Origin: Lichenifustis flavocetrariae
Lineage (GTDB): Bacteria; Pseudomonadota; Alphaproteobacteria; Rhizobiales; Beijerinckiaceae
Direction of reading: 5' to 3'
Length of the DNA: 64,000 nucleotides
Assembly (NCBI RefSeq): GCF_026130545.1
Contig: NZ_JAMOIM010000008.1
Span: 1 to 64,000 of the forward strand
Program-made: the position numbers and the translations under genes
Notes under the pieces: model-generated
Told to the model about the DNA's origin: nothing
The model's input: the letters and a program-made list of their open reading frames with translations, nothing else
Database searches by the model: none
Shown: positions 1-7,898 of the stretch, one piece after another
Numbering within the stretch: position 1 is the stretch's first letter
Layout of the letters: every line of letters starts with the position of its first letter

Positions 1-50
1 TGGGAGCCGAGTGCCCGAATTGGGCCCGCTCGGATCTGTGCGGGGGGCGC

Positions 51-578
51 TCAGCAATGAGCGTCCCTACCGCGATCGCGCCAAGCTGTCCCTCGCCCGT
101 GCTTGCGGCCGTGGCGCAGCAGGAAACCTTGAAGATGTTGATGCGCTCGGGTGACGACCTGTCGGACGACGCTGCGGAGCCGGACCAGGTCTCGCATGGC
201 CTCGTGATCCGCGTCAGGCACCCAGACCGGCGTCAGTTCTCCGGCGCGATGAAGGCGGGCCAACAGGGTGGCGTCACGGCGGTCTGTCTTCACCCGATCG
301 CCCGGCTTCATCGGAATGAGCGACGGGGCCACCACCTCACAGCGATGACCCAGGCTCGTGAGTTGGCGATGAACGCCATAACCGCACGGTCCCGCCTCGT
401 AGCAAAACGCCAACGGCTTGCCCTGACGCCCGAGCCGCTCGCATAACTTCCGGATCGCGCCAAGGTCGTTGTCGATCTCGCCGAGGTATTCGACAGCGCC
501 AGACCGCCCGCTCTCGGCGACCGCGATCGAGATCCGTTCCTTGTGAACATCCAAGCCAATAAATCGGGTATGGTCCAT
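51..578 (-). pseudogene. IS110-family transposase, N-terminal remnant
   Basis: The frame opens with an ATG and reads as the N-terminal DEDD (RuvC-like) domain of IS110 transposases: FIGLDVHKERISIAV near residues 6-20, CYEAGPCGYG near 59-68 and KTDRRDATLLARL near 97-109 are hallmark segments. After about residue 150 the similarity dissolves into a frameshifted tail and a stop, so the C-terminal transposase_20 half, with its serine motif, is absent. What remains is about 175 codons against roughly 320-400 for a complete family member. It cannot encode a working transposase. It borders another decayed gene on its upstream side, which suggests an old insertion and deletion site. Confidence 0.85.
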
Positions 579-960
579 GTGGCCCGTCTCCTATGCGTGA
601 GGCTCTGTGCCGGCGCGCCGGCTTAACCCTCGTACCGTCGCATATCGGATGACGGCCACCCTCAGGCCCAGCAATCATACGGTCTAGTCGGCATGCGGAT
701 GCTCGGTTCGTCATCGATAATCGACAGTGTTCCGGCTTGTCCAACGGATGGGGCGAGGCCCTCCTCTAATATTACTCAGTCAGAAGGCCACAAATGGCTG
801 CCAATGATTGATGTATTCTCGCCCCTCTGCTGTTGAGGGCTTCGGTCATGGACGACAGGGAAACGCAATTTCGGCCTATGTCGCGGCGCTTGTGGACGTA
901 GTGGGGCATGACGGTTCGGGGGGCGCCGTTGCTTGATTACTGTCTGGGCACTCCTTGGCG
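579..960. other. Gene-poor stretch beside the IS110 remnant
   Basis: No gene with recognisable homology is seen here. The part next to the IS110 start is probably the element's own 5' flank. A 44-codon minus-strand frame starting with MPHYVHKRRD lies at about 778-912, but it has no recognisable family and no convincing ribosome site. The right edge coincides with the point where the neighbouring transporter ATPase remnant loses homology, so this is most likely mobile-element debris. Confidence 0.4.
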
Positions 961-1424
961 AAGACCACCTTCTGCTGGTTGCCACCTGACAGGTTGACCA
1001 CCTTGGCCTCCGACAGGCGCGGGCGGATGTCACAGGTCTCGAGTGCGGTCGCCACATCCCGTCGCTCCAGCGCCCGGGATATGAGGCCGAATGGCATCAC
1101 GCGCCGCAGCGTCGACATCACGGCGTTCTGAGCCACCGTATGATTTAGCACGAGGCCGGTGCCCCGGCGGTCGTCGGTCACATAGGCGATGGCGGCGTGT
1201 CGCGCCGAGCGAGGCCGGCTTGCCGCGGACCTCGACCGTGCCGCGCCAGCGGCCGCTCGCTCGGAAGCCGTGCAGGGCCGACAGAAGCTCGGTGCGGCCG
1301 ACCCCCATCAGGCCCGTGAGGCCGACGATCACGCCCGCGTGCACGATCAGGGAGACATCATGCGGCGCCTGCCAGCCGGGCCGAGGGTGGCCGGGCTCGG
1401 CGAATTCAGGACTGCCCGTTAGGT
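961..1424 (-). pseudogene. Sugar ABC transporter ATPase (RbsA/MglA type), decayed internal fragment
   Basis: On the minus strand one frame reads PHDVSLIVHAG followed by VGLTGLMGVGRTELLSAL, the second-domain Walker A region of RbsA/MglA ATPases. Near 1190 the frame slips by one base, and the next frame continues AIAYVTDDRRGTGL and then LSGGNQQKVVFAKE, the ABC signature region. Homology stops right after the signature, so the Walker B segment is missing and the whole first ATPase domain is missing upstream. The gene is therefore truncated at both ends and frameshifted. It may be the relic of a second transporter like the intact one about 8 kb to the right. Confidence 0.85.
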
Positions 1425-1551
1425 AAGATCCTTATTCCTATCTTGCGTCCGGGCAAGCGGGACACTTCAACCTTCGTCGTTGCGCCGGAAACGGCCCAGT
1501 CTTGCAGTCCCGTTCCAAATGCCCGCAAAATACACAAAAAGAGGACTGCCC

Positions 1552-2079
1552 ATGACCACAGCCACGATAGACCGCCCCGGCTTTTACAAGAACATGCAGG
1601 GCACGACCCACGTGAACGCCCTGCCGGAAATCGCCGTACTGGCCATCCCCGAGGATGAGAGGGTGTGGGTGCCTCAGGCGCCCGACGTGTGGTTCCGGCC
1701 CCTCATGCTCAACCGTATGGCCGGGCAATGGTGCAACCTGCTGCGCGTGCGCAAGAGCGGCATCTTGAGCCGGCACCTGCATCCGAACCCGGTGCATGGC
1801 TTCGTGCTGCGCGGACGATGGAAATACTTCGAGCATGCGTGGATGGCCGAGACCGGCTCCTACGTGTTCGAGCCGCCGGGCGAGATCCACACGCTGTGGG
1901 TCCCCGAGGACGTTGAAGAGATGATCACCTTCTTCAACATCACCGGCAGCATGATCTACCTCGACGAGAACCAGCGCCACATTGGCTACGAGGACGTGTT
2001 CACCAAGATTGACATGTGCCGGGCGCACTATGCGGCCTGCGGGCTCGGGGCTGATTATGTCGATCAGTTCATACGCTGA
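1552..2079 (+). CDS. Cupin-type dioxygenase, 2,4'-dihydroxyacetophenone dioxygenase-like
   Basis: A 175-residue single-domain cupin. The first conserved motif, RHLHPNPVHGFVLRGRW (about 74-90), supplies His75 and His77, a Glu lies at 94, and EIHTLWV supplies His113. This spacing matches the metal ligands described for 2,4'-dihydroxyacetophenone dioxygenase, a non-haem iron C-C-cleaving cupin, as far as I recall. The ATG at 1552 is preferred over a longer upstream opening because it follows an AGAGGA ribosome site and begins the conserved sequence. Its end overlaps the start of the next gene by 23 bases, so the two are probably translated together. The exact substrate is not evident; a carbohydrate- or aromatic-derived ketone is possible. 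Confidence 0.75.
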   Translation: MTTATIDRPGFYKNMQGTTHVNALPEIAVLAIPEDERVWVPQAPDVWFRPLMLNRMAGQWCNLLRVRKSGILSRHLHPNPVHGFVLRGRWKYFEHAWMAETGSYVFEPPGEIHTLWVPEDVEEMITFFNITGSMIYLDENQRHIGYEDVFTKIDMCRAHYAACGLGADYVDQFIR

Positions 2080-2818
2080 AGCCGCGGTGGCGGTGTTCGC
2101 GCCGGAGCTCTTCGCGGGCCACCACGTCCTAGTGACGGGCGGCACGTCCGGCATCGGCGCCGCGATCGCACAAGGGTTCGTTGCGCTCGGAGCCACGGTC
2201 ACCGCCACCGGCGCCACGACCGGCGAGGTCGAGGCCGCGGCTCAGATCGAATCTGTGGCTTACGCGGAGCTCGACGTACGCGACGACCCGGGCGTGCGGG
2301 CGCTGGTCGAACGGCACGAGCGGCTCGACGTGGTCGTCAATTGCGCCGGGGTGATCCGCCGTGGCGACGAGCTCGACCCCGAGGTCTTCGCGTCTGTCGT
2401 GGACATCAATCTCACAGGCAGCATGCGGGTATGCGCGGCGGCGCGGTCGCGCCTCGCCGAGAGCAGCGGCAGCATCGTCAATACGGCTTCAATGCTGAGC
2501 TTTTTCGGGGGCGGCCTCGTCCCGGGCTACGCGGCCTCGAAGGGTGGCGTGGCACAGCTGACCAAGTCGCTGGCCATCGCCTATGCGGCCGAGGGTATCC
2601 GGGTCAATGCGGTCGCGCCGGGCTGGATCGAGACGCGGCTGACGAGCGCCCTGCAGAACGACCCGGCGCGTCATAAAGCCATAAGCGACCGCACGGCGCT
2701 CAAGCGCTGGGGAACGCCCGAAGACGTGGTGGCTGCGGCGCTGTTCCTTGCCTCGCCGGGCGCCGCCTACATCACCGGCGTCATCCTTCCGGTCGATGGC
2801 GGATATCTCGTCGTGTGA
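2057..2818 (+). CDS. SDR-family NAD(P)-dependent oxidoreductase
   Basis: A classical short-chain dehydrogenase of 253 residues. It has the dinucleotide motif TGGTSGIG near residues 27-34, the NCAG segment, the NTAS serine region, the active-site YAASK, and a C-terminal PVDGGY typical of the family. The proposed ATG lies inside the preceding cupin gene and gives a normal-length enzyme, whereas the longer upstream frame adds only shadow sequence. The overlap argues for translational coupling with the cupin, so the pair may oxidise or reduce and then cleave, or otherwise process, one substrate. The SDR fold does not reveal which alcohol or ketone is used. Confidence 0.85.
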   Translation: MSISSYAEAAVAVFAPELFAGHHVLVTGGTSGIGAAIAQGFVALGATVTATGATTGEVEAAAQIESVAYAELDVRDDPGVRALVERHERLDVVVNCAGVIRRGDELDPEVFASVVDINLTGSMRVCAAARSRLAESSGSIVNTASMLSFFGGGLVPGYAASKGGVAQLTKSLAIAYAAEGIRVNAVAPGWIETRLTSALQNDPARHKAISDRTALKRWGTPEDVVAAALFLASPGAAYITGVILPVDGGYLVV

Positions 2819-2904
2819 TCCCGGCCCGTGTTGATGCTTGGACACCTCGACACGGCAGAGACGCGGCCGAAAGTGCATCGCTGCTTGCACGCGAGAGATG
2901 CGGG

Positions 2905-2923
2905 ATCGCGGTGTCACCGCGAT
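2905..2923. terminator. Candidate bidirectional terminator hairpin
   Basis: Perfect inverted repeat ATCGCGGTG-T-CACCGCGAT (8-bp stem with a 3-base loop if folded) in the short gap between two convergent genes. There is no strong T-run on either side, so intrinsic termination is plausible but unproven. Confidence 0.45.
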
Positions 2924-2944
2924 GCGAACACCACCTCGGGCGGA

Positions 2945-4396
2945 TCAACCGAGGCCGCCCAGGCACGTGTATTTGAGATCGAGATAATCCTCGATGCCGT
3001 ATTTCGATCCTTCGCGGCCCATGCCGGATTCCTTGACGCCGCCGAAGGGGGCGACTTCGGTGGTGATGAGACCCTCGTTCACCCCGACCATGCCGTATTG
3101 CAGCGCTTCGGAGACCCGGAAGGCGCGGCCGAGGTCGCGGGTGTAGAAATAGGAGGCGAGGCCGAAGTCGGTGTCGTTGGCCATGGCCACGGCCTCTTCC
3201 TCGGTCTCTACCTTGAACACCGGCGACAGCGGGCCGAAGGTCTCGTCATTGGCCACCAGCGCGTCGGCCGGCACGCCGGTCAGCACCGTCGGCTGGAAGA
3301 AGGTGCCGCCGAGGGCGTGCCGCTTTCCACCGGTGACTACGCGGGCGCCCTTGGCGACGGCATCGCCGATATGTTCCTCCATCTTGGCGACCGCCTTCTC
3401 GTCGATCAGCGGGCCCTGCTGCGTGCCGGGCTCCATGCCGTTGCCGACCTTCAGGGCCTCGGAGGCCGCCACCAGTTTTTCGACGAAGCGGTCGTGGATG
3501 CCAGCCTGGACGATGAAGCGGTTGGTGCAGACGCAGGTCTGGCCGGAGTTGCGGTATTTGGCGATCATCGCGCCTTCGATGGCGCGATCGACGTCGGCAT
3601 CGTCGAAGACGATGAAGGGCGCGTTGCCGCCCAGTTCCATCGAGACCCGTTTGAGGGTCCGGGCCGATTGCTCCACCAGGATCTTGCCGACCGGGGTAGA
3701 GCCCGTGAAGGTGATCTTGCGCACCTGGCGGTTCGCCGTGAGTTCCCCCGCGATCGCCGTGGCCGATCCCGTCAGCACGTTGACGACGCCGGCCGGCAGG
3801 CCTGCCATCTCGGCCAGCACGCCCCATGCGAGGCCCGAATAGGGCGTCTGGGTCGCGGGCTTGATGACGATCGGGCAGCCCGCCGCCAAGGCCGGTGCGA
3901 GTTTGCGGGCGATCATCGAGGACGGGAAGTTCCATGGTGTGATCGCACCCACGACGCCGACCGGCTCGCGCGTCACCAGGATGCGCCGTCCAGGCCAGGG
4001 CGACGGGATGACGTCGCCATAGACCCGCTGGGCTTCCTCGGCGAACCAACGCACATAGGCGGCCGAGAACTGGACCTCGCCGCGCGCCTCGGCGAGCGAT
4101 TTCCCTTGTTCGCGCGTGAGCAGGGTGCCGAGATCGTCGGCATGGGCCTCAACGAGGTCCGCCAGCTTGTGCAGAAGCTTGCCGCGCGCCTTGGCGGTCT
4201 GCGCCCGCCAGGCCGGAAAGGCCGCATGCGCGGCCGCAACCGCACGCGCCGTCTCGGCCGCGCCGCAGTTCGGCACGGTGCCGAGCGTTTCGCCCGTCGC
4301 GGGATCGGTCACGGCGATCGTTCCGCCCGCATCGGCCGCAATCCACTTGCCGTCCACGAAGGCGGCCTGTTTCAGGAATGGAAGAGTTTGGGACAT
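2945..4396 (-). CDS. gabD: NAD(P)-dependent succinate-semialdehyde dehydrogenase
   Basis: A 483-residue aldehyde dehydrogenase that looks complete. Visible elements are PWNFPSSMIARK (about 155-166), the cofactor loop FTGSTPVGK (230-238), the general base Glu254 in SMELGGNAPF, and the catalytic nucleophile Cys288 in NSGQTCVC. The Cys-Val-Cys arrangement and overall sequence fit the GabD/succinate-semialdehyde dehydrogenase branch, which oxidises succinate or glutarate semialdehyde to the diacid. The ATG at 4396 follows a CCGGAG ribosome site; an upstream start adds twelve unconserved residues. It is the last gene of a leftward operon, 32 bases after a lactonase. With that lactonase and an alcohol dehydrogenase it could complete lactone to hydroxyacid to semialdehyde to dicarboxylate. 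Whether the substrate is C4 or a related chain is inferred only. Confidence 0.85.
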   Translation of the reverse strand: MSQTLPFLKQAAFVDGKWIAADAGGTIAVTDPATGETLGTVPNCGAAETARAVAAAHAAFPAWRAQTAKARGKLLHKLADLVEAHADDLGTLLTREQGKSLAEARGEVQFSAAYVRWFAEEAQRVYGDVIPSPWPGRRILVTREPVGVVGAITPWNFPSSMIARKLAPALAAGCPIVIKPATQTPYSGLAWGVLAEMAGLPAGVVNVLTGSATAIAGELTANRQVRKITFTGSTPVGKILVEQSARTLKRVSMELGGNAPFIVFDDADVDRAIEGAMIAKYRNSGQTCVCTNRFIVQAGIHDRFVEKLVAASEALKVGNGMEPGTQQGPLIDEKAVAKMEEHIGDAVAKGARVVTGGKRHALGGTFFQPTVLTGVPADALVANDETFGPLSPVFKVETEEEAVAMANDTDFGLASYFYTRDLGRAFRVSEALQYGMVGVNEGLITTEVAPFGGVKESGMGREGSKYGIEDYLDLKYTCLGGLG

Positions 4397-4428
4397 CGAG
4401 AAACTCCGGGGTCGGCTGGGGCCGATGG

Positions 4429-5349
4429 TCAATCGTAGAAGCTACGTGGGGCGTGCTTGACGTTCCGCCACGTGTCGGGGTCGTGCCCGGTCACCACCAT
4501 CGCGCCGGTCTCCTCGGCGATGCGGCGCAGCTTGCGGACCGAGTGGGCAGCGTCGACCGAGGAGCAGACGAGCCCGGGCAGCGCCTTGTCGTTCCAGTGG
4601 TCGAGGGTATAGGCGGCATCGATCGTGAGCAGCACCGGACCCGTGTTGGGGAGGCGCACCAGGAAGGACTGATGGCCGGGCGAATGGCCGGGTGTGAAAA
4701 TCATCCGGATCGCCCCGTCGCCGAACAGGTCGAAGTGATCCGTATATTCGCCGCCGAGGAACTTCCAGGTGAGGTTGGGACGGTCGAAGTCGCGGCGGAT
4801 GTAGGCGCCCTTGGTGAACCAGTCGGGCTTGAACGCATATTCGTGCTCGATCCGCTGCACGACATGGGTGGCGCGCGGGAAGCGGCCGATCGCCCCCGTA
4901 TGATCGAGGTGCAGGTGGGATTGCAGGACGTAGCGCACGTCTTCCGGCTCCACCCCGACGCTGCGGGCCTGGGCCACACAGGTCTCGTCACGGCTCATCA
5001 CCGGCTCGTAGGCGGCCAGCACGTCGCCCCAATGGCCGCGCGCGTCCTCAGCCACCTCCGCCGCATTGCCGCCGTCGATCACCACCGTGCCGAGCGGGTG
5101 CTTGATGAGGAACCAGGGCACCGGAATCTCGTAGTCGCCTTCGCCCTGGTTCATCTTGATGTATTTGAGCTTGGTGCGCAGCGTTCCGGTCTGGAACATG
5201 AAGAGCTGGATGTCGGACGCCGGCCGGGCGGGTGCCTGCATGGCTTGCCGACGCTGCGCGGCCGCAGGAGGCGGCGCGCCGAACTCGACCACCTTGAGCC
5301 GGTCCCGCTCGACGGGGCGGCCATCGTCGCCGAATTCCACGATCTTCAT
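4429..5349 (-). CDS. MBL-fold lactonase, AttM/AiiB (N-acyl homoserine lactonase) family
   Basis: Metallo-beta-lactamase-fold hydrolase of 306 residues. The zinc signature HLHLDH sits at 145-150, followed by TPGHSPGH (His222), Asp244 and a late TGHD near the C-terminus. This pattern is that of AttM/BlcC, AiiB and AhlD lactonases, which open gamma-lactones or acyl homoserine lactones. Because a semialdehyde dehydrogenase follows directly and an IclR gene heads the region, a catabolic gamma-lactone role is more likely than quorum quenching. The N-terminal 45 residues are an oddity: they carry MKIVEFGDDGRPVE and then RLKVVEFGAP, an imperfect internal repeat absent from the core fold, and a similar pair occurs in the C-terminal tail of the transporter ATPase nearby. 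Confidence 0.8.
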   Translation of the reverse strand: MKIVEFGDDGRPVERDRLKVVEFGAPPPAAAQRRQAMQAPARPASDIQLFMFQTGTLRTKLKYIKMNQGEGDYEIPVPWFLIKHPLGTVVIDGGNAAEVAEDARGHWGDVLAAYEPVMSRDETCVAQARSVGVEPEDVRYVLQSHLHLDHTGAIGRFPRATHVVQRIEHEYAFKPDWFTKGAYIRRDFDRPNLTWKFLGGEYTDHFDLFGDGAIRMIFTPGHSPGHQSFLVRLPNTGPVLLTIDAAYTLDHWNDKALPGLVCSSVDAAHSVRKLRRIAEETGAMVVTGHDPDTWRNVKHAPRSFYD

Positions 5350-5373
5350 CGATTCCGTCCTGGCTGTCGCGGC

Positions 5374-6228
5374 TCAGCCGCCCGTCTTCTCGCGGATAAT
5401 GCGGAGCGCTTCCTTGAGGTAGACCCGGAACACCGGATAGTTCTCGCTCATCGGAAAATGGCCGATGTCGGTCATCTCGATGTAGATGCCGCCTTTGATG
5501 CGGCGGGCAGTGTTCTCAGTCACCTCGGGCGGAGTGAGGAAATCATAGGTGCCCGTCATCATCACGACGGGGCAGCGACGCGCATCGATGCGGTCGAGGT
5601 CGCGTCGCAGGTCGTGGTCGACCGAATAGAAGTAGAGATCACCTTTGAAGACTTCCGAGCCCTGCGTGTAGTAGTGCCAAGTCAGCCAGCGATCCATGTC
5701 GGGCGACTGCGGCGCCATCAGGTCCCAGGTGCCGCTGGCGCAGACTTGGGCGGCATTGACGTGCGGATGCCGCCACCAATCGAGGAAGAACCCCGGCGCG
5801 TAGTCAGCGGCCTCGACCGGGATCACGGCACGGAACCGATCGGGATGGCGCATGGCGAGTTGCAGCGCGACGTTGCCGCCGAACGACGAGCCCATGAAGA
5901 TCGGGTTGTCGAGTTCGAGTGCATCGCAGAGCGTGGTGATGAAGTTCACGTAATGGTCGGCCGTGAGCTTGTACTCGGACTTCCACCACTCGACGTTGAG
6001 CGGCGGGTCGGACTTGCCGTGCCGCGCGAGATCGTAGGCGATCACGTTGTAGTCGCGGGTGATCTCCTCGTCCTCGAGCAGGCCGCGCCATTGGTGGTTG
6101 TGGCACCCGGCGGTGTGCTGGCAGACGAGCGGCGTGCCCTTTCCATTGTGAAGGTAGAACACTTTGTACTCGAGGCCGTCGACCTCGATGGTCACATAGC
6201 GACCCGTAACGGGGGAATGGCGAGCCAT
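5374..6228 (-). CDS. Alpha/beta-hydrolase
   Basis: A 284-residue alpha/beta hydrolase. The oxyanion region CQHTAGCHNHQW is near 36-47, DLARHGKSD near 66-74, and the nucleophile elbow GSSFGG places the serine at 115. An aspartate in TGTYDFLTPP and a histidine in IGHFP complete a plausible triad. Start: the ATG at 6228 is chosen over a TTG two codons upstream. The gene lies 24 bases before the lactonase start, in the same leftward operon, so it probably acts upstream of ring opening, for example by releasing a lactone or hydroxyacid from an ester. Family members include esterases, C-C hydrolases and lactonases, so the reaction remains open. Confidence 0.8.
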   Translation of the reverse strand: MARHSPVTGRYVTIEVDGLEYKVFYLHNGKGTPLVCQHTAGCHNHQWRGLLEDEEITRDYNVIAYDLARHGKSDPPLNVEWWKSEYKLTADHYVNFITTLCDALELDNPIFMGSSFGGNVALQLAMRHPDRFRAVIPVEAADYAPGFFLDWWRHPHVNAAQVCASGTWDLMAPQSPDMDRWLTWHYYTQGSEVFKGDLYFYSVDHDLRRDLDRIDARRCPVVMMTGTYDFLTPPEVTENTARRIKGGIYIEMTDIGHFPMSENYPVFRVYLKEALRIIREKTGG

Positions 6229-6274
6229 GGTCAACCTGCGATGGTGGGAACGGCGGGCGGGCGTCCGATGACGG

Positions 6275-6664
6275 TCAGACCGGCACGCCGCACTTGCGGA
6301 GCAGTTCGAACTGAACGGTGAAGTTGCGAAGGTTTTGCATCAGCACCGTGATGTTGCCCTCGATCTTCAGATCCTCGCGGAAGCTCGCGGCCCAGATGCC
6401 ATGGAAGTGTGGCCGGGGCACAGGCTTGCCGAACTCGCGCCAGCTCGCGGCACTCGCCCGCAACGCGAAGTCATAGGCGTCGAGCGGCGCCGGATTGGTG
6501 TTGATGTGTTTCACCTTGCCGTCGTGCATCTCGACGATGACCTTGGCGTCGCCCATGTCGTACATGAATGTGCAGGTGTAATATTTGGCCATCGCCCCGA
6601 TGGTCGCGTCGCTGTCGGTCAACGACTTGAACTTGCCGGCCCAATGTTTCAGGTCCGCGGCCAT
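6275..6664 (-). CDS. Small SCP2-like protein, function unknown
   Basis: A 129-residue soluble protein without signal peptide or membrane helix. The middle (KVIVEMHDGKVKHINTNP) and the end (DLKIEGNITVLMQNLRNF) resemble the strand-turn-helix pattern of SCP2 sterol-carrier-like domains, in which a DGK-type strand precedes a helix closing a hydrophobic pocket. The resemblance is modest. It is the first gene of the leftward operon, 46 bases before the hydrolase gene. If the SCP2 reading is right it may bind or present a hydrophobic lactone or ester to the hydrolase or lactonase; that role is inference only. Confidence 0.6.
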   Translation of the reverse strand: MAADLKHWAGKFKSLTDSDATIGAMAKYYTCTFMYDMGDAKVIVEMHDGKVKHINTNPAPLDAYDFALRASAASWREFGKPVPRPHFHGIWAASFREDLKIEGNITVLMQNLRNFTVQFELLRKCGVPV

Positions 6665-6867
6665 GACGGCGCTCCTTCCTTGACCTCAAGACGGGTCGCA
6701 CAGGCGTTCGCGTGATGAGGCAGCCGGTCTTTGAGCCCCAAGACGCAGATCTGGCGTGCGTGCGACCTGCCGCGGTCTTCGACCATGTTCGCCTCCCCCG
6801 GGGCCGTCACGGGCCCTCGAACCGCTGACTGCCTCTAGCGCGTCGATCGCCTTGGCAATGCGGTCTT

Positions 6868-6889
6868 GTTCATTGTATTGAACGACAAT
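6868..6889. promoter_or_regulatory. Candidate IclR operator A
   Basis: Between the divergent SCP2-like and iclR genes lies GTTCAT-N3-ATTGAACGAC, containing the inverted repeat TTCA-N6-TGAA (6869-6882) and overlapping ATTGT/ACAAT arms (6872-6889). The same 16 fixed bases recur upstream of the transporter operon. Position about 70-90 bases before the iclR start fits an autoregulatory and divergent operator. Confidence 0.6.
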
Positions 6890-6959
6890 CGTTGGGCTGA
6901 ATAGTGCATAGCCAGTTGGAAGCGTCAAGGCGTTCGCGGAGCCCCGTCGGAAGAGTGTC

Positions 6960-7745
6960 ATGAGTCAGTCCCCGCCCGAACGTCAGGTTCCCGCCCTCGT
7001 GCGTGCGCATGCCGTGCTGGATCTCGTAGCGCAGACGCGGACGGCGCTGACCGTGTCCGAACTCGCCCGTTCGCTGGATCTGCCCAAGAGCACGGTGCAC
7101 GGGCTTTGCGCGACGCTGCTTCACCTCGGCCTCCTGGCGCGCCGGGGCGAGACCGGCTTCAAGATCGGCCCGCACGTGATGCGATGGTCGAACGCCTTCG
7201 TGGCGGGCGCGGACATCACGACGGAATTCGCGGCGCTGTGGGACGGCCTCAATGTGCTGCCGGGCGAGACCATCACGCTGTCCACGCTGGAGGGCGCCGA
7301 AGTCGTTTATATCGCGTGTAGAAACAGCAGTTCGCCTCTGGGCGTCAGTTTTCGCGTCGGCATGCGCCTCCCGGCTCCCTTCACGGCCACCGGCAAGGCG
7401 ATCCTCAGCACCATGAGCGAGGGCGCGGTGCGGGGAGCCATGGCGAACCGCTGGCCGGAGCCTCTCACGGGCACAAGCGTGCGCGACATCGACAGCTTTC
7501 TCGTGGAGCTCGAGGATACACGGAAGCGCGGGTTCTCGATCGACAACGGGCAGGTGCGCGACGGCATGTGGTGCTTCGGCACAACGGTGCGTGATGCCGA
7601 GAACCAAGTGATCGCCGGCGTGGCGGTGTCCATGCTGTCGGGCCAGGTGGATCAACTCACGATCGACCTCGTGGCCCGCAACATTCAGCGCATCGCCGAC
7701 CTTTTGTCCGCGCGTCTCGGGGCGGACCTGCAGGCGCACGCCTGA
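6960..7745 (+). CDS. IclR-family transcriptional regulator
   Basis: A 261-residue regulator. The N-terminal winged helix-turn-helix covers about residues 12-75, with SELARSLDLPKSTVHGL as the recognition region. The C-terminal IclR effector domain includes VGMRLPAPFTATGKAIL and GFSIDNGQVRDGMWCFG, both usual family landmarks. It is transcribed away from the hydrolase/lactonase/semialdehyde dehydrogenase operon and toward the transporter operon. Matching inverted repeats lie in front of both, so it is the obvious local regulator, possibly a repressor released by a lactone or hydroxyacid as in the Agrobacterium BlcR (AttJ) case. Ligand and sign of control cannot be read from the sequence. Confidence 0.9.
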   Translation: MSQSPPERQVPALVRAHAVLDLVAQTRTALTVSELARSLDLPKSTVHGLCATLLHLGLLARRGETGFKIGPHVMRWSNAFVAGADITTEFAALWDGLNVLPGETITLSTLEGAEVVYIACRNSSSPLGVSFRVGMRLPAPFTATGKAILSTMSEGAVRGAMANRWPEPLTGTSVRDIDSFLVELEDTRKRGFSIDNGQVRDGMWCFGTTVRDAENQVIAGVAVSMLSGQVDQLTIDLVARNIQRIADLLSARLGADLQAHA

Positions 7746-7816
7746 GCAGATGCAGTCGCATGTGGAGCACTTGACGCGTCTTCAATTGTCAAACATAGTT
7801 CAGTAAGTTGGATTAT

Positions 7817-7835
7817 GTTCATCTAATTGAACGAC
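7817..7835. promoter_or_regulatory. Candidate IclR operator B
   Basis: GTTCAT-N3-ATTGAACGAC, identical at all 16 fixed positions to the site before iclR, lies 64-82 bases ahead of the binding-protein gene. It carries the same TTCA-N6-TGAA inverted repeat (7818-7831), and a further CAATTGAA follows. The match suggests that the transporter operon belongs to the IclR regulon. Confidence 0.6.
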
Positions 7836-7898
7836 CAATTGAAGAGCTCGTAAAGAGCCACGCCTGGTACGCTGGGCAATCCGTCTGGAGGAGACACG

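Noticed and set aside
1030-1344. Intact small ATP-binding protein
   Set aside because: The frame is only a piece of an RbsA-type second domain, continues in another frame after a slip, and lacks Walker B.
2828-4438. Long plus-strand open frame opposite the semialdehyde dehydrogenase
   Set aside because: It is the antisense shadow of a clearly conserved aldehyde dehydrogenase; its product is His/Arg/Gly-rich low-complexity and has no family.
4429-5349. Naming the lactonase a quorum-quenching AHL lactonase
   Set aside because: The family overlaps with gamma-butyrolactone lactonases, and the semialdehyde dehydrogenase/IclR context favours catabolism.
4378-6321. 647-codon plus-strand frame opposite the lactonase and hydrolase genes
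   Set aside because: Covers two well-supported minus-strand genes; typical high-GC antisense open frame.
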